A stretch of DNA of 64,000 nt from Thermochaetoides thermophila DSM 1495 (taxonomy: Eukaryota; Ascomycota; Sordariomycetes; Sordariales; Chaetomiaceae): positions 124,001 through 188,000 of the forward strand of contig NW_006383030.1 of assembly GCF_000221225.1 (NCBI RefSeq), read 5' to 3'. Positions 1-11,667 of the stretch are shown here, piece after piece. The notes beneath the pieces were generated by a model. That model saw nothing but the letters and a program-made list of their open reading frames with translations, was not told the origin of the DNA and did not search any database. Position 1 is the first letter of the stretch; the number at the start of each line of letters is the position of its first letter. The position numbers and the translations under genes are program-made.

Positions 1-750
1 GTATGGTGAGGTAAAAACTCAGCGCGGGCGTGGAACTCCCTGAGTGTGGTTGTGCCAAGGGAGGCGTGAAATGTGACGGAGCAGCAGAGCGGGACGTCCA
101 GGCCGGATCTGTTGTTGGTAATGGAGCGCCTTTGAGCAGGGCTGAGGCACGGGAAATATGTTGAGAAAGCAGGCGGAGTTGGGCAGAGAGGAATTGCGGG
201 GTGGAGGATGGCTGATGGTCTTGAGAAGGTTCGGATGGGTAGGAGTAGGAGAGGGTCAGAGTGAGCAGGTCGATGGATTGGTTGAGGAGGGACTGTAGCG
301 ATGTGAGGGGGGCGAGATGGATGGGGTGGTCGGGGTTGAGGGTGAGGGTTTGGTGGGGGAGGGTTCGAAGACGAAGATGTATCGTCTGCAATGCGATGTC
401 AGTTGGGATATTTCCGCATACACATATACGCTTCAGATTGGCGCACGCACCCCCTTCACAATTCTCGTCCCAACCCTTGTAACAGTTCCTTTGACAATCT
501 CGTTGCGCGGCGTGCTCAGCACCAGCGTGCTCCCTGGGTCAATGGGTGCCAGTAGCGCGTAGCAGTCTTCGAGCCCGTGCTTGATGTTTACGAGGGTTTC
601 GCGCAGCTCAGCAACAAACCATTCGAGTTCACGTTGCTGGACAGTCAGTTGTTGGAGCTCCTTCCATGATCTGGGGAGGCATACCTGCGCGGCTTTGACC
701 TCTCGCTGGAGGTGGTCTGGGGGAAGGGGAGGGTAGATATCTATCGACAT
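1..750 (-). CDS. ROGDI: Rogdi / RAV2-like protein (V-ATPase assembly), partial at the window edge
   Basis: The gene runs leftward off the window. Exon 1 is 750..451 (100 codons from the ATG at 750). The intron is 450..386 (GTGCGT donor, CTGAC branch, TTGCAG acceptor, phase 0). Exon 2 is 385..1 and open to the edge, so about 228 residues are visible. Rogdi-family features are the LEWFVAELRETL helix, a GLEDCYALLAP segment, GSTLVLSTPRNEIVKGTVTRVG, IHLRLRTLPHQ after the intron, and a Pro-rich FTPPLAQP...LSFYLTI segment near the edge. By family knowledge, the yeast relative Rav2 is a subunit of RAVE, which reassembles the vacuolar H+-ATPase. It is divergent from POP7, with 461 bp between the two start codons. 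The family call is firm; the C-terminus is outside the window. Confidence 0.85.
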
Positions 751-1211
751 GTCGCTGGTGCTTTATGAACAAGGATTAACTGTTCATATCTGGAAAAGAG
801 GGACTATCTGAAGCTGCCAACAGCCCGTTAGTGTGCCCGGTCACAAAGCCCTGGAGCTGCCCGTCGCGCAGTTTAGTCTTCCTACGGTGATAACGAGAGC
901 GATAAGACCATCTTATCAAGGGGCCTCGGCAGAGGTTAAGCGGGACACCCCAGATCTTGGCATGCAAGGTTCTCCGTAGCCCCACCATCGCTCGCGACTG
1001 GGCTTTTCAGCAGAAGTAGGAGCCGCGATGGTTGCGGCAACTGCTCGCCGACTCAGACTCAAGCTCAAGCCATCGCATTGTCTCCCTGCGCAGAGGCACC
1101 CCCATCTGACTTTGCACTCTGTCCAGAATGCTCCAAACTGCATAACTGCGCAATCCAACTAGCACCTTTTCTACTGCTTTTCGCTACCCAATTTTTCAGA
1201 GTGACGTGACA

Positions 1212-1883
1212 ATGTCTCCTCCCCACGCAGCGGAAGGCCCCGAGGGCCCAGAAAAGCCCCTCGTTAACCGACCCGATATCAAGCTTCCCCCAATTCCAAA
1301 TGGTTCGTTTCCCTTTTGTTATACATACGTTGCTTCTATGATAAATAACTAACCTCTTCCAGGCTTCCGCATCCGCAAACGCCCCCTCCCCAATTCCCTC
1401 CCAACCTCCAGATCCCGCCCTTCAGCCACCATCCTTCCCGATCTAGACGGCTATCTCCCTCCCCCACGCGCCTCCCACACCATCATAATCAAAGTCTCCT
1501 CATCCACAAGCTTCATGTCCCTCGTGCGACGCGTACGTAAAGCCCTAGAGAAATCCCCCACCCAAGCCGGCGGCCAAACCTCTAGAGGACTCCCCCTCAC
1601 AGCGCGTATCGCCGTGCTAGGAGTCAAACAAGCTCCGAGGAGAACGGGCCCGATTGCAGATGCGCTGGATGATGTGGTGCTTGTTGCCACGGGGAGGGCG
1701 ATTGAGAAGGCAATCGAGGTGGGTGGGTTCTTTACGAGGGAGAAGGATTTGATTGTGCTAGCGAGGACTAGGACGCTGAGGGCGGTCGATGATTTGGTTG
1801 CCGAGGAGGAGGAGGCTGATGTGGAGGAACGGTCAAGGGTGAGGAATGTCAGTTGTGTTGAGATTGGGATAAGGTGGGCATAA
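1212..1883 (+). CDS. POP7: RNase P / RNase MRP protein subunit Pop7 (Rpp20)
   Basis: Two exons: 1212..1302 and 1363..1883. The intron is 1303..1362 (GTTCGT donor, ACTAAC branch, TTCCAG acceptor, phase 1). The product is 203 residues. The N-terminus is Pro-rich and disordered. After a basic RIRKRPLP segment comes an Alba-like fold typical of Pop7/Rpp20: HTIIIKVSSSTSFMSLVRRVRK, then ARIAVLGVKQA, then ALDDVVLVATGRAIEKAIEVGGFF. The C-terminus is acidic and ends in a VSCVEIGIR strand. By family knowledge, Pop7 pairs with Pop6/Rpp25 on the P3 arm of RNase P and MRP RNA in the nucleolus, for tRNA 5' processing and pre-rRNA cleavage. The first ATG after the GTGACAATG context joins the conserved frame without a stop. 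Confidence 0.85.
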
Positions 1884-4800
1884 AGGGTGTTTCGGTGTCC
1901 GGTGGTTGGTTGTCGGATAGACTGGATGGAATGGCGGCCTGGATGGGTAGAATGTGGTCGTTAAAGAAGTCTCAGATTATCACGGTATGGCGTTACGGTT
2001 ACAGAATGGTTTAGAGTACGGCGTTTAGGGTATGAATGCGCAACGGTCATGTCTTTGGCCTATTAGCATAGCTATGGGATGGTACTACTAGTTGATGGCT
2101 GGCAGTCATGATCTTTGTCACCAGTAATCTTTGTCGACGGCAACGGGGCACTAAAGGAGGCTGGAGCAAGAAGTATATGCTAAGCCAGGTAAATGATCAG
2201 AGCTGAAGTTGTGATCGTCATTGACATTCACATTGTGTCTCATCTTTACCTAGTAAAGTGAGTTCCAGTGTCCTTCAGAAACATGTCTTAAGGACTTCCC
2301 CGGATATGGACCCTGCTGCCAGTCTAATGAGATGGTTTGACGAATGTCGGGGGCGCTTATCACTCATAATCTCGAGCTATGCACTTCCGCTAGGTCTCCA
2401 ACAACCCTAAATGGTTGAGTTGTGACCACAGAGCCTTGGTTCCGTTGTAACTTTCAGTCGTTCCCATCGAGCATTTGTCTCGAATAGAGTTCCTTGGAAG
2501 CTTTGTGTACTCGTTAAATTCACAGGACTGCTCCTGTCTGAGTCAAACCCTAAGTAATACCGGAGATCATTTGGGATTACGAGCCCCAGTTCCACATGCG
2601 TTCCTCTCTTCCCTAGTGTTCATAGACTTCAGATTGCAAGCTCATATCTTTAATCGTTGCCAGCATCATACAATCGATGCTAACGTAATAAAAAATTTTT
2701 TCTGCTCAACGAACAATCCAGCTGAAAACGTCCATTCAGGAGCACCTACCACAAACACAGAGCTCATCACATTGACCCAGCATTATCTGCCAGAGACTTG
2801 ATTTTACTTCTTTCAACAAGGACATCTATTTCATGTACCAAAACGAGATAGCTGCTCTTTCGCAAGCATTGAGCCCATAAGCCTTAATCGTTCGACTTAT
2901 GAGCTTATCGGTCATATGTCGAATGTCAAAAGACTTTGAGGCAGTAATACGGATTGAAGAGATTGGAAAATTGGGAGACACTTTCCCTATTTTTTCACGA
3001 ACACCATGCCAACGGTATGATGAAGAGACTTATGGAAACGGACTACGCTTGGAGACTTTCAACTTGTAACTTGCACTTCTGAGAAGTAAACAGTTACACA
3101 GTTTTTGAAGGCTTGAGGTCTTCAAGCCACAGAACGCCCCTCTATTGGGAGAAAAGTGTAGATTGTGTCTCCTGCCTATTCTACCTCTTACTTATGCATG
3201 ATTCTGAGCGCTTCATGATCTCGAGGAATGGCAATTGACCACCAATCAGTGCCATAGTTAAACATCCGGGAGTAAACACTCTGTTGACCACAGACTTACC
3301 CATGAGAAGTTCCGAATATGTCTTCTCAGACCAAGCAGATAGCAACAGATAGGAGGATGAGGATTTCCAACTTACATGCTTGGTGTACTTTCCTAAAGTT
3401 CCAAACGCCGAGGTCTCAACAATCCCGGGAGTAATTCTGGTAATGGACTGGACCTGCGGAGGAACTCAGCACGTTATCCTCACCCACAATCGCCCTGCTT
3501 CTTTCCCATATCACCGGCAGCAGAGAATGAGCGAATTGGTGTCATCTACCTAAGATTACCAACAGCCTGCCACTTGCATGAGGCGGTGTCCTTCCCGCCT
3601 CGGAGTCTGACTAACATGATCAGACATTGGGCGGAGCGGCAAATCTTCAGCAAACGCGGCACCTCTGAATGACATGACAGCCCCACGTCAGTCGTCGAAA
3701 ATGAGGGGCAGCCAGACGAGTTGCCGAAAGTCAAGTACGTGTGTCAGCATGATCCTGAGAGGTAGAAGAAATTGTGCATTTCAGGCTCGCGTGTGCCAAC
3801 AAAAAGCCCAAATTGCAAACGCAATACGCTGCAACCGATAAGTCCCAAGCCCTCGGGCGTGGGGTTGCAAAAAAAACCTTCCTCTTCACGGGCTTGCGGA
3901 TATTCGCGCATTAGCAGGTTGCATCCACTGGTTGTGGCCTGGCGATTCACAGGCTGACACATGGCCAGATCGTTCGGACTACCACCACTGTCACTGTCTT
4001 GACAGTCTGTGCCCAACGTTGCATGGCAGGGTCAAATATGTCGACAAGAGCTGTGATGAAGTTGAGCTTCGAGGTGACCCGAGATCCAAATAGACATGGA
4101 ACGGCTCCTGGTCCCTGGAGCTGGACTACTCATCACCAGAGACGGATGGATCTTCAGAAACGGATCTGGCCATCTCACCTTGTGACGCGTTGCGGAACCC
4201 CCCGGACGTGCCAAGCCAACTTAAAAATGATCCTTCCTCTTTGGGCCCAGGCTTGTCTCCTGAGCACGGTCCGCTTTGGCGGCACATCATGTCAGGCACA
4301 CCAATCAGAGTGCGCTGTTCAAATTGCTCAAATTTCACACCATTGGCACCGTCTTTCTTGGTCTTTGGGTGTTCTACTTGCCGCCGGGTTGGCGGTTCTG
4401 CTTTATCCGCCCAAAGAACATCGGCAGGCCGCATGGGTTGTTGAGCCACCGCCAGCCAGAAAGTTCGACCGCATGCGATGGGTTCTATAGTGACTGAGAC
4501 CGACTCACGACGACGCGTTGCGCGCAACCTACGATAGAAGCAGTGGCGAGGATATTCTGGGATCCTTTTTGGTCGCGGCTGTGCCTGGAGCGTTTCAACG
4601 CCCGGCAGCAAAATGGTCGATGGTAAGCAAAAGGCACAGCATACTCCTTTTGGCACAGCCCGGCGCCGCAGAGTCGCATTTTGACGCGGTTTGCAGAAGG
4701 CGCAAGGGCACAGAAGGGACAGAGTCAGCAGGGCAGATTCCGCGCTGGCGGCCAATTGCCAGTACCAGCCAAGACCTGCAATTTCCCGTTGAGAAGCTTC

Positions 4801-5722
4801 TTCCGCCGTCGCCCCCACAACGGCCCGCCGGTTCTTTCTGGGCAAGCTCAAGCCGTTTCCTTTCACTGGCTTTGGCCAACGAGCTCGCACAGATGCTCCG
4901 ATGCGCATGCGTTGATTGCAATTGAAAGATTTTTCTGTCTGATTCTTTTGTTTCTTTCTGCGTGTCGCAACCCAGAAAGTTGCTGGCTGCCGTTGGGTTT
5001 TACCGCCAGGAGAAACGATTGGGGAAGGAGTGAAGTTGGGCGTGGACCCCTGCCGTTGCCTGCCAGGAACCAGTGCCTGGCCGCTGCAGGTACCAGAGCA
5101 ACCCTCGTGGCACCAATGGCACCAATCCTTTTGCAGACAAGCTCTCCTGCTCTGAGCGGCCCCCTGCCAGACCAAGCCCAAGGCGGCTTGTGTTTTTGGT
5201 CGCTTGCTACAGTCTTGGCAGCCAGACGCAATTTGCGCCTGACTGTCAGTGAGCAGCGCCAGACCCCCGTTCTCCATCCGCCCCCGGCGCCCCCAGACCC
5301 CAGATATCGTGGGCTTCTCGCTCCCTGTTCGCCCCGTCTCCCTCATTCGCTTTCTCTTTTTGCTTTGCCGTGCCTCAAAACTCCCCCCTTCCAGGCCTCG
5401 TTCGCAGAGTTTTTACATTGGAGCCATCCTCCGACCTTGAATACTCGACGTATTCAGTCTGTCATTCCTTCTCTCGCGCTCCAGTTCGCAGCTTGCAGTT
5501 GGCACCCTCGCTCTGCACTCACTCACACCACGCCGGCATTGGCCATTGAAGCTCATTTTCACAATCACGTAATCATTCGCCTCCTGATTGCTAACTCGTC
5601 TCGCGCCTTGACGACTCTTGGAGGGTGTATCTCAGCTCTGTCGACAGCTTGGGGCTCACCTTCACTCATTCAGTACCCTTAGCTCACGAAACATTCATAC
5701 AACTTCAGAAACAAGATCCAAA
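1884..5722. other. Intergenic stretch and probable long 5' leader of the next gene
   Basis: No supported gene. The first half (about 1900-3700) is AT-richer and broken by stops in all frames. The second half (about 4000-5720) is GC-rich, so long frames stay open on both strands by composition. They show no domain, no splice-consistent extension and mostly low-complexity residues. From about 5270 to 5720 the plus strand is strongly pyrimidine-rich (CTC/CCT/TTC runs), as is common around transcription start sites of highly expressed fungal genes, and it leads directly to the ATG at 5723. Confidence 0.5.
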
Positions 5723-6031
5723 ATGCGTCTGGCTACCATCCTGAGCGCTGTTGTCCTCCCCCTCGCTGCCCTCGCGGCTGAGGAGAAGATTACAACAGTG
5801 ACATCCACAACAGAGGTGACTCTCACCAAAACCGTGACCCTGCGTCGCGCCCAAGTCACCGGCCACGTCAATGGCACTGTTGTCTACACCACTACGCCAA
5901 CCGCTACGGCAACCACCACATCAGAGGCTGCTGCAGCCACCGCGACAGACGAGAACGCTGGTTCGGCGTTCGCTCCAGCCAAGTTCGCGGCAGCCGCCTT
6001 TGCCAGTCTCGTTGCAGCTGCCCTGCTTTGA
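5723..6031 (+). CDS. Small Thr/Ala-rich GPI-anchored surface protein
   Basis: Single exon, 102 residues. Residues 1-18 form a signal peptide (MRLATILSAVVLPLAALA, cleavage likely after the Ala run). Residues 22-75 are rich in Thr, Val and Ala (TTVTSTTEVTLTKTV, then TTTPTATATTT), suited to O-mannosylation, with one N-glycosylation sequon, NGT at 50-52. The C-terminus has a small-residue site around NAGS (78-81) and then a hydrophobic Ala/Phe/Leu tail with nothing after it, which is a GPI-attachment signal. I chose the ATG at 5723 because it starts the signal peptide and follows a CAAA context; an in-frame ATG at 5618 would put 35 polar residues in front of it. The family is not named; a wall or membrane surface role is inferred from the signals. 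Confidence 0.7.
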   Translation: MRLATILSAVVLPLAALAAEEKITTVTSTTEVTLTKTVTLRRAQVTGHVNGTVVYTTTPTATATTTSEAAAATATDENAGSAFAPAKFAAAAFASLVAAALL

Positions 6032-9000
6032 GTTTCTTAACGGCTGTTTCCGGCCTGCAGGTGAACGCTGAGGACCAAGAAGTCTCGGCTTTGTTTCCTT
6101 TTCAACTTCGATGCGAGCATCAAACCAATTCATTCTTTCGAGGGCCGAGCGAGCAACTGAATGGGTTCCTTTCGACAGTCCTATCCCAGGATCCAACACG
6201 GGATGTGGAATTATTCGGGCATGACCACGAGGGTTATGAGTGTCGCAACGCATGAGCAGTCATGACGACCAGACTCCGACACTTCCTCCCTGGACACCCG
6301 CCTCCGTTCGATTCTTGGCAGGCCAGGACGCCCCGATACTGTCGATACCTTGACGTTGACTCAGTTCAACCTACACCATTTTCTTTGTGGCTTAACATTT
6401 CTTTCGTTCTCCCGTCAAGCTACCTTGACGCCATCCAGCTTAGCAATGCACACGAGGCTCCCCCTTTTCACGCCGCTTGCGGTGCGCTCACGATATATAC
6501 TTGGATATGACCACGGACAAACACAGGATTCGACACATCATATACCCAAAGCCTTGTGTTCATATATCCACGGACATACATATCTTATTCTTCTCTCGTG
6601 GCCTCGGAGTTCGACAAAGTGGCTTGCCAGCTGGACTTTTTACTTGCTTTTCATGGGCTGATCTGGGACGGATCTTGACTTTTGCAATACCATAGGGGGC
6701 GGTTGATGGAGGGCAGGGTCGGGATCTGGTTTCATATCACGGTGCGTTCTTGACACGATCACATAAAAAGCAATTTACAGGCTTTGAACTTATGAGGACA
6801 TGAAGACGTTTTTCGTTTGGGATGAAGGCGCGATTGGAGTCTATGCCGTCAGTTTTGGCCTTTCGATTCTTGGTTACCCCCTTTTTAGCCTTCTATACAC
6901 ACCCCTTTTTGTTGATACCCTCTTTTGTTTTACTTCGTTGTCAGGTGAAATTTAAACCTGACTTGCGATATCTTAGGGTTCTTGTATTTGAGTGTTTTAT
7001 GGCGAGGGTCCGAAAAAAATAGTCGGTCGCTTGTAGTTTCCTTTTGATCATTACAGGTGTAGTTTGGTATGAATGATATGCTGTTGAGCGCAATCACTTC
7101 GACTTCGATTGAGCCCACTCCAACTTCAATGTGAGAGCAAGCAGACTTTCGTCAGTCCCAACCCCAGGACCACGTCACCTCCAATTACATCGTCCGTTAC
7201 CTGTTTCGAGATGTTTGCGCTGTGCTTTCCCTACGCTCCAGCCCTAACACTGGCTCTGCCGATCCTGAATCCAAAACTTGTTGAGCATTGCCGCAGAAGC
7301 GACAGAGTAAGCGCGGCGTCATAGGAATAGTGGCTGAGCCGCCGCCGCTACGATCAACTTGAAACGCGCTTAAGTAGGCGCCGACTCTACCTCAACTGAG
7401 AATTTGGCAATAGCAGAGGTAATAAAGCAGCTCTTTAGCTCAACTTAATCATCGAAGCTCTCCACAAACTCGCTCTTCAGCGTAGACCTTCTGGAACGGA
7501 GACGCATCTTTATGCTTCAATCCATAGCTTTTTGCCAGGGATCGGATTTCTTATGCCATGTTATACAACTTTCGAGGCTTTGCTTAACAAACCCCGGGTA
7601 GTGGGGCCAGTTGTCGGATCGGACCGATCACCCGATGTTTTTCCTTTTTTATCCCATTCGCTCCCGTTGTGGCCCACCTGCTTTTTTGGGAAGAGGGAGG
7701 TCTGTGCTCCTCGTTCCTGGCCTCCCCTTTCCGTTCCGTCTGGAAAACGCGGGGAAGCGGGCGCTCAACGGGCAGCGTTTCCCCAGACGGAGTTCAATTA
7801 GCTCCCCAGTCTGACCCACCGTTATTTTGTTGTGCTTTGAGCGGTTCGTGATAATTTTCGCCTTTTGTCCCTTCACCCTTCTCCCTTGTGTTGCCTTGCC
7901 GTCTGACCTCACGGCTGATTAGTAAAGCCCCAGATTTTTCCTTTTCGGAACTTCCACATCTCCTTCCAAGATCGTCCGTGGTGGCGAAACTGTCGGCTGT
8001 CATGGTGTCACGATGTGAATGTCGATCGGGATCTCGTTTATGAATATTGTGCAGCTGATAACCGAAAACTAGAAGTTGTGACATTGTTTAGTAAATGTCT
8101 GCAAAGATCAATTCGAGGTGGAGTGGACAGCACGCAGGGAGGACAGCAAGGTAAGTTCCCTGGGAGGTAATCATCGTGATTTGTGGACCACGACAGCTCC
8201 TCATTGAATACAGTGAACACGGACGTTCGGGGTATGGTGATGGTAAGTGTGAGAACGTGGAAACGCGTCCGGTAAGTGCAATTACGACGACAGGTGAACT
8301 GGCAACGAAGCAAGGTGAGATGCGGAGGGTTAGGTGAAAACCCCCAACCTGAACGAAGATCATTGGATGTCGCTATTGTTTTGATGTTTCACTCAATTCC
8401 AACTTCAGTCCCGGGTCAGTGGACAACAGTTTGCTGCGATGGGTGGTTAGGCTTGAGTCAAAGACGTCGTCGCAACTTGTCCCAGCCACTCTTGGAGACT
8501 CTCAATGTATGGCAACCCCCGACATAGGGGTCCAGGAAAGGTCACGATAACTGAAATGTTCAACTTGAGGTCCTGGTCGCTAGAAGACGATCGAATCATT
8601 ATCAACTTCGCTCTCCAGTCTCATTAATTGTGTCAAAGTTTCCACGGCCTTGGCTTAACGTGACGGACGATGACAAAGCCGAGATTAGTTCGCTACAAGA
8701 AACTACCGGTAAAGCGTACGGGGCTTGAGATCAAGGCTAGTCAAAGTCATCACTCTTTTATCTTTGGGCAATTTCTGTGCCTGTCGCACATGGTACTGAT
8801 ATTCCCAGCTAAATATTAATACAGTACTAATAATTACACAGAACACAAAAGCCTCTCCGCTGCCAAGAGAAATCCTTTGTCAGTTCGTTTGTCAAGCATC
8901 ATCATATCCACGGATAGGCATGAGCGAACCTGCATGGGATTCCTAACTGGCAACTTTACAAGTCAATCCAACCTCATTCCTTTGACCAGGTTGACCTAGC

Positions 9001-9092
9001 TCTCACAACCATTCCTTCCTTTTTCTCACGAACCTGTATCGCAAATTGTGAGCTATCCTTTGCACCCCCCTATGCTCCAGCACGGTAAGCAC
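6032..9092. other. Intergenic region, no supported gene
   Basis: The 3 kb between the GPI protein and the convergent GH55 gene holds only short frames without domains. From 7550 to 7950 it is T/C-rich and open on both strands by composition. A cluster of three perfect GTAAGT hexamers on the plus strand at 8151, 8243 and 8272 is noted separately. Confidence 0.4.
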
Positions 9093-11667
9093 TTAAGCCT
9101 TAAACACAGCAAGCGTACTCGCAAAAGTTGCTACATTCTGATCCCACATCGCCATATCATACCCCTGCAGGGTAGCCATACTCACGGAACCGATAGTATC
9201 CAGATTATACACCTCTACCGAGAACCCACCCGGACCTCCTGTAAACGGACCATGGCCCAGTTTGCCCTTCTCACCCTCTTTGGCCAAGAGCGAGTGAGCA
9301 ATCGACGGATTGGTAGTACCAACCCAAAAGATCCTCGCCTGACAATTCTCGCCGGAGAAGACTGTGCTGCAGTTGGTACTGTAGTTGTTGAAGAAGCTGT
9401 ACAGGCCGGCTCCGAAGACGACTACATTCTTTGAGTCGAGGACGCGGAGGCCCCAGGCCATGGAGCAGGGTGCGTTGCCAGAAAGCGTCATGGCACTTGG
9501 GTTGGCGGGGCGCGAACAATCGACTGCGAAGTCCGGATCATGCAGCCTGTGGCTAAGTCTCGTGAAAGGGAATGGCGCAGGCGGGTTAGGCTGGTAATAG
9601 GGTGTCTCAGTCTGGATCTGACCCATCCAGACATCCGTCGCATTGACGAGCTGGTACTGGTATAGGGTGTGATGCTCAACAGACGAACCAACAAGCCAGA
9701 TGCGGGTACCCTCGATAAGCAGGCCGCGGGCGACAAAGATGCTGACCCGGGTGTTACGAGGATCATCAATGTCGTGATCGGCGACCCAGATCCAGTTGTT
9801 CTCCATGTACAGGTTGCGCGCGGAAGGGGTAACGTGCATGCTCATGAAGCCGGCAATGCAATTGGCCTTGACGAGGTTGGGCTGGTCAGGGGTGATAGCA
9901 CAGTCGGCGACCTGGAGCTGTGAGCCGGTAAAACCGCCGATGCGAACGTGGACGTCCCAGAGACCAGAAGGCGGAGCGCCCGGGCTACAAATACTCTCGG
10001 CGGCAGGGGTGTTGAGATTATACTCGATGCCAATGGCACCTGCAGTGGCGCCTTGAGTCGAAACAATGATATCACTCATCTCGACGTACCCAATCTCCCC
10101 TGGGTGCGCAACTTGAACCACAGGACGAGGGCGGTTCGCATCTGCAAACTTCTTGCCAGCGCCCATGATGATAGCAGAGAGCGGCTCGCCGACAATGCGT
10201 GTGTTGGGCGGAACGTAGATGGTATCGGTGACTTTGTAGACGCCGGAATCGAGGAAGGCGACATAGGGGGTATTCGCGACTTGCTGGAAGAGAACATTGA
10301 GGGCGGCAGTGTCGTCCGATACACCATCACCACGGGCTCCGAGATCGCGTGCCGAAAGGAACGACGAAGCTGGGAGATTCCCATACTGTGGCTTGGAGCG
10401 CTCGTAATAGAGGTCTCCGGTTTTGAGAGTAGGCGGTTGGGAAAAGGCAAAGTCACGACCTTCCATCAGGCGTGGGCCGCGCGGTGCATACACGTTACCC
10501 TGAACTGGTCAGCGGAAATACTTGACCTTATGAGGAATGAGACTTGCCCGAGCGTAACCATTGTCAGCAACAGCGCCGTTGGCCTCACCAAGGAGATAGG
10601 GCTGTCCCTGTGGGTTGGCCAGCACGACCGGGACATTCTGGTAGACAACGTTCTGAATAACCAAAGAGCCGAGGCCGGTGGCGTTGCCAGGATTCCGACT
10701 GGTAATCATAGCAGTTTTGACGTTGACAAACTTGCTGTCAAGCAAGATCACGGAGCCGACGTCCCAAGACGACATGTCGATGCCAACGTCGCAGTCGACG
10801 ATCTTCAGCGACTTGTAGGTCCATCCCCAGTTCCATATCTGCTGGATCGCTGTACCGCAGCCGTAGAAGGACAGGTTACGCATGGTGTACTGCTGGTTGC
10901 CGAAGCGAGCACCATACTTGCCGCCGATGAAGACTAGGTCAGTGACCAGGCCGCCACTGCCCTCTTCCATGAAAATGCCGGTGTGGATATCGCCCTCCCG
11001 AGAAGAAAGTCGGAAAACGCAGTTCTGAATGGAGGTCGCCTGAGACGAAGGCCAATGGAGTGCAGTAGCATTGCCGCGAATGTCGGTCGTGTCAAAGATG
11101 ATGTTGCGCAGCTGACGGAAGAAGACGTTCGTTGACTGGAAGTTCAGGTCTGCCGTCATTAGCGAAAGGAGAAAGCATGCGAAAATGCTAAGTACGTACA
11201 TCCGTTGCGCAGGTATGGGTCGCCGTCAAACATTGCAATCGCTTCGGTTGGGAAAGTCGCTGCGCCCTTAATAATGGGCATGTCGTTGGGGTCGCCAACG
11301 ATCTGAGTGTAGTAGAAGTCGACAATCGGGCTATTGATCAGGTAGGTACCAGGAGGGAAGTAAACCACAGCAGGAGTAGTGGTCGAACCGACGCAAGAGG
11401 GGCCGCCGCAACGATTGCCTGAGCTGATCGCAGCATTGATGGCGGGAGCATCATCGGTAACTGCCTTCGTAAGCTATGATCTTCACCAAAGGCAGGAGCT
11501 CACTTACCACCATCACCCTTTGCGCCAAAATCTTTGACATTTCGGAAGACAACATAGGATTTGTCAGGATTGAACGGGGCGAGACCCTGGTGGCGGATGT
11601 TCTCCATCCAGAAGCCGGTCCAGGCGCAGGACGCCATGGTCAGCAAAAGAGCCGAGATGGCTCTCAT
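9093..11667 (-). CDS. Secreted GH55 glucan 1,3-beta-glucosidase (exo-beta-1,3-glucanase)
   Basis: Four exons: 11667..11508, 11460..11200, 11149..10548 and 10499..9093, giving 809 residues. Introns: 11507..11461 (GTAAGT/GGCAG), 11199..11150 (GTACGT/GGCAG) and 10547..10500, a GC-AG intron (GCAAGT donor, CTGAC branch, TTCAG acceptor). All joins keep frame. The start MRAISALLLTMASCAW is a signal peptide. GH55 has two tandem pectate-lyase-like beta-helix domains, and the duplicated entry motif is visible twice: DFGAKGDGVTDD (46-57) and DLGARGDGVSDD (393-403). NNFFRQ-like VFFRQLRN and a long Asn/Gly-rich helix follow. The family releases glucose from beta-1,3-glucan ends, so the enzyme may act on its own wall or on external glucan. 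The catalytic Glu lies in the last exon but I did not assign it. Confidence 0.92.

Noticed and set aside
4126..5682. Long frames on both strands (406 codons minus, 333 codons plus)
   Set aside because: Mutually overlapping, low-complexity, no domains. The region looks like the GC-rich upstream leader of the GPI-protein gene.
9948..10937. 329-codon plus-strand frame
   Set aside because: Antisense shadow of GH55 exons 3-4; it crosses the GC-AG intron.
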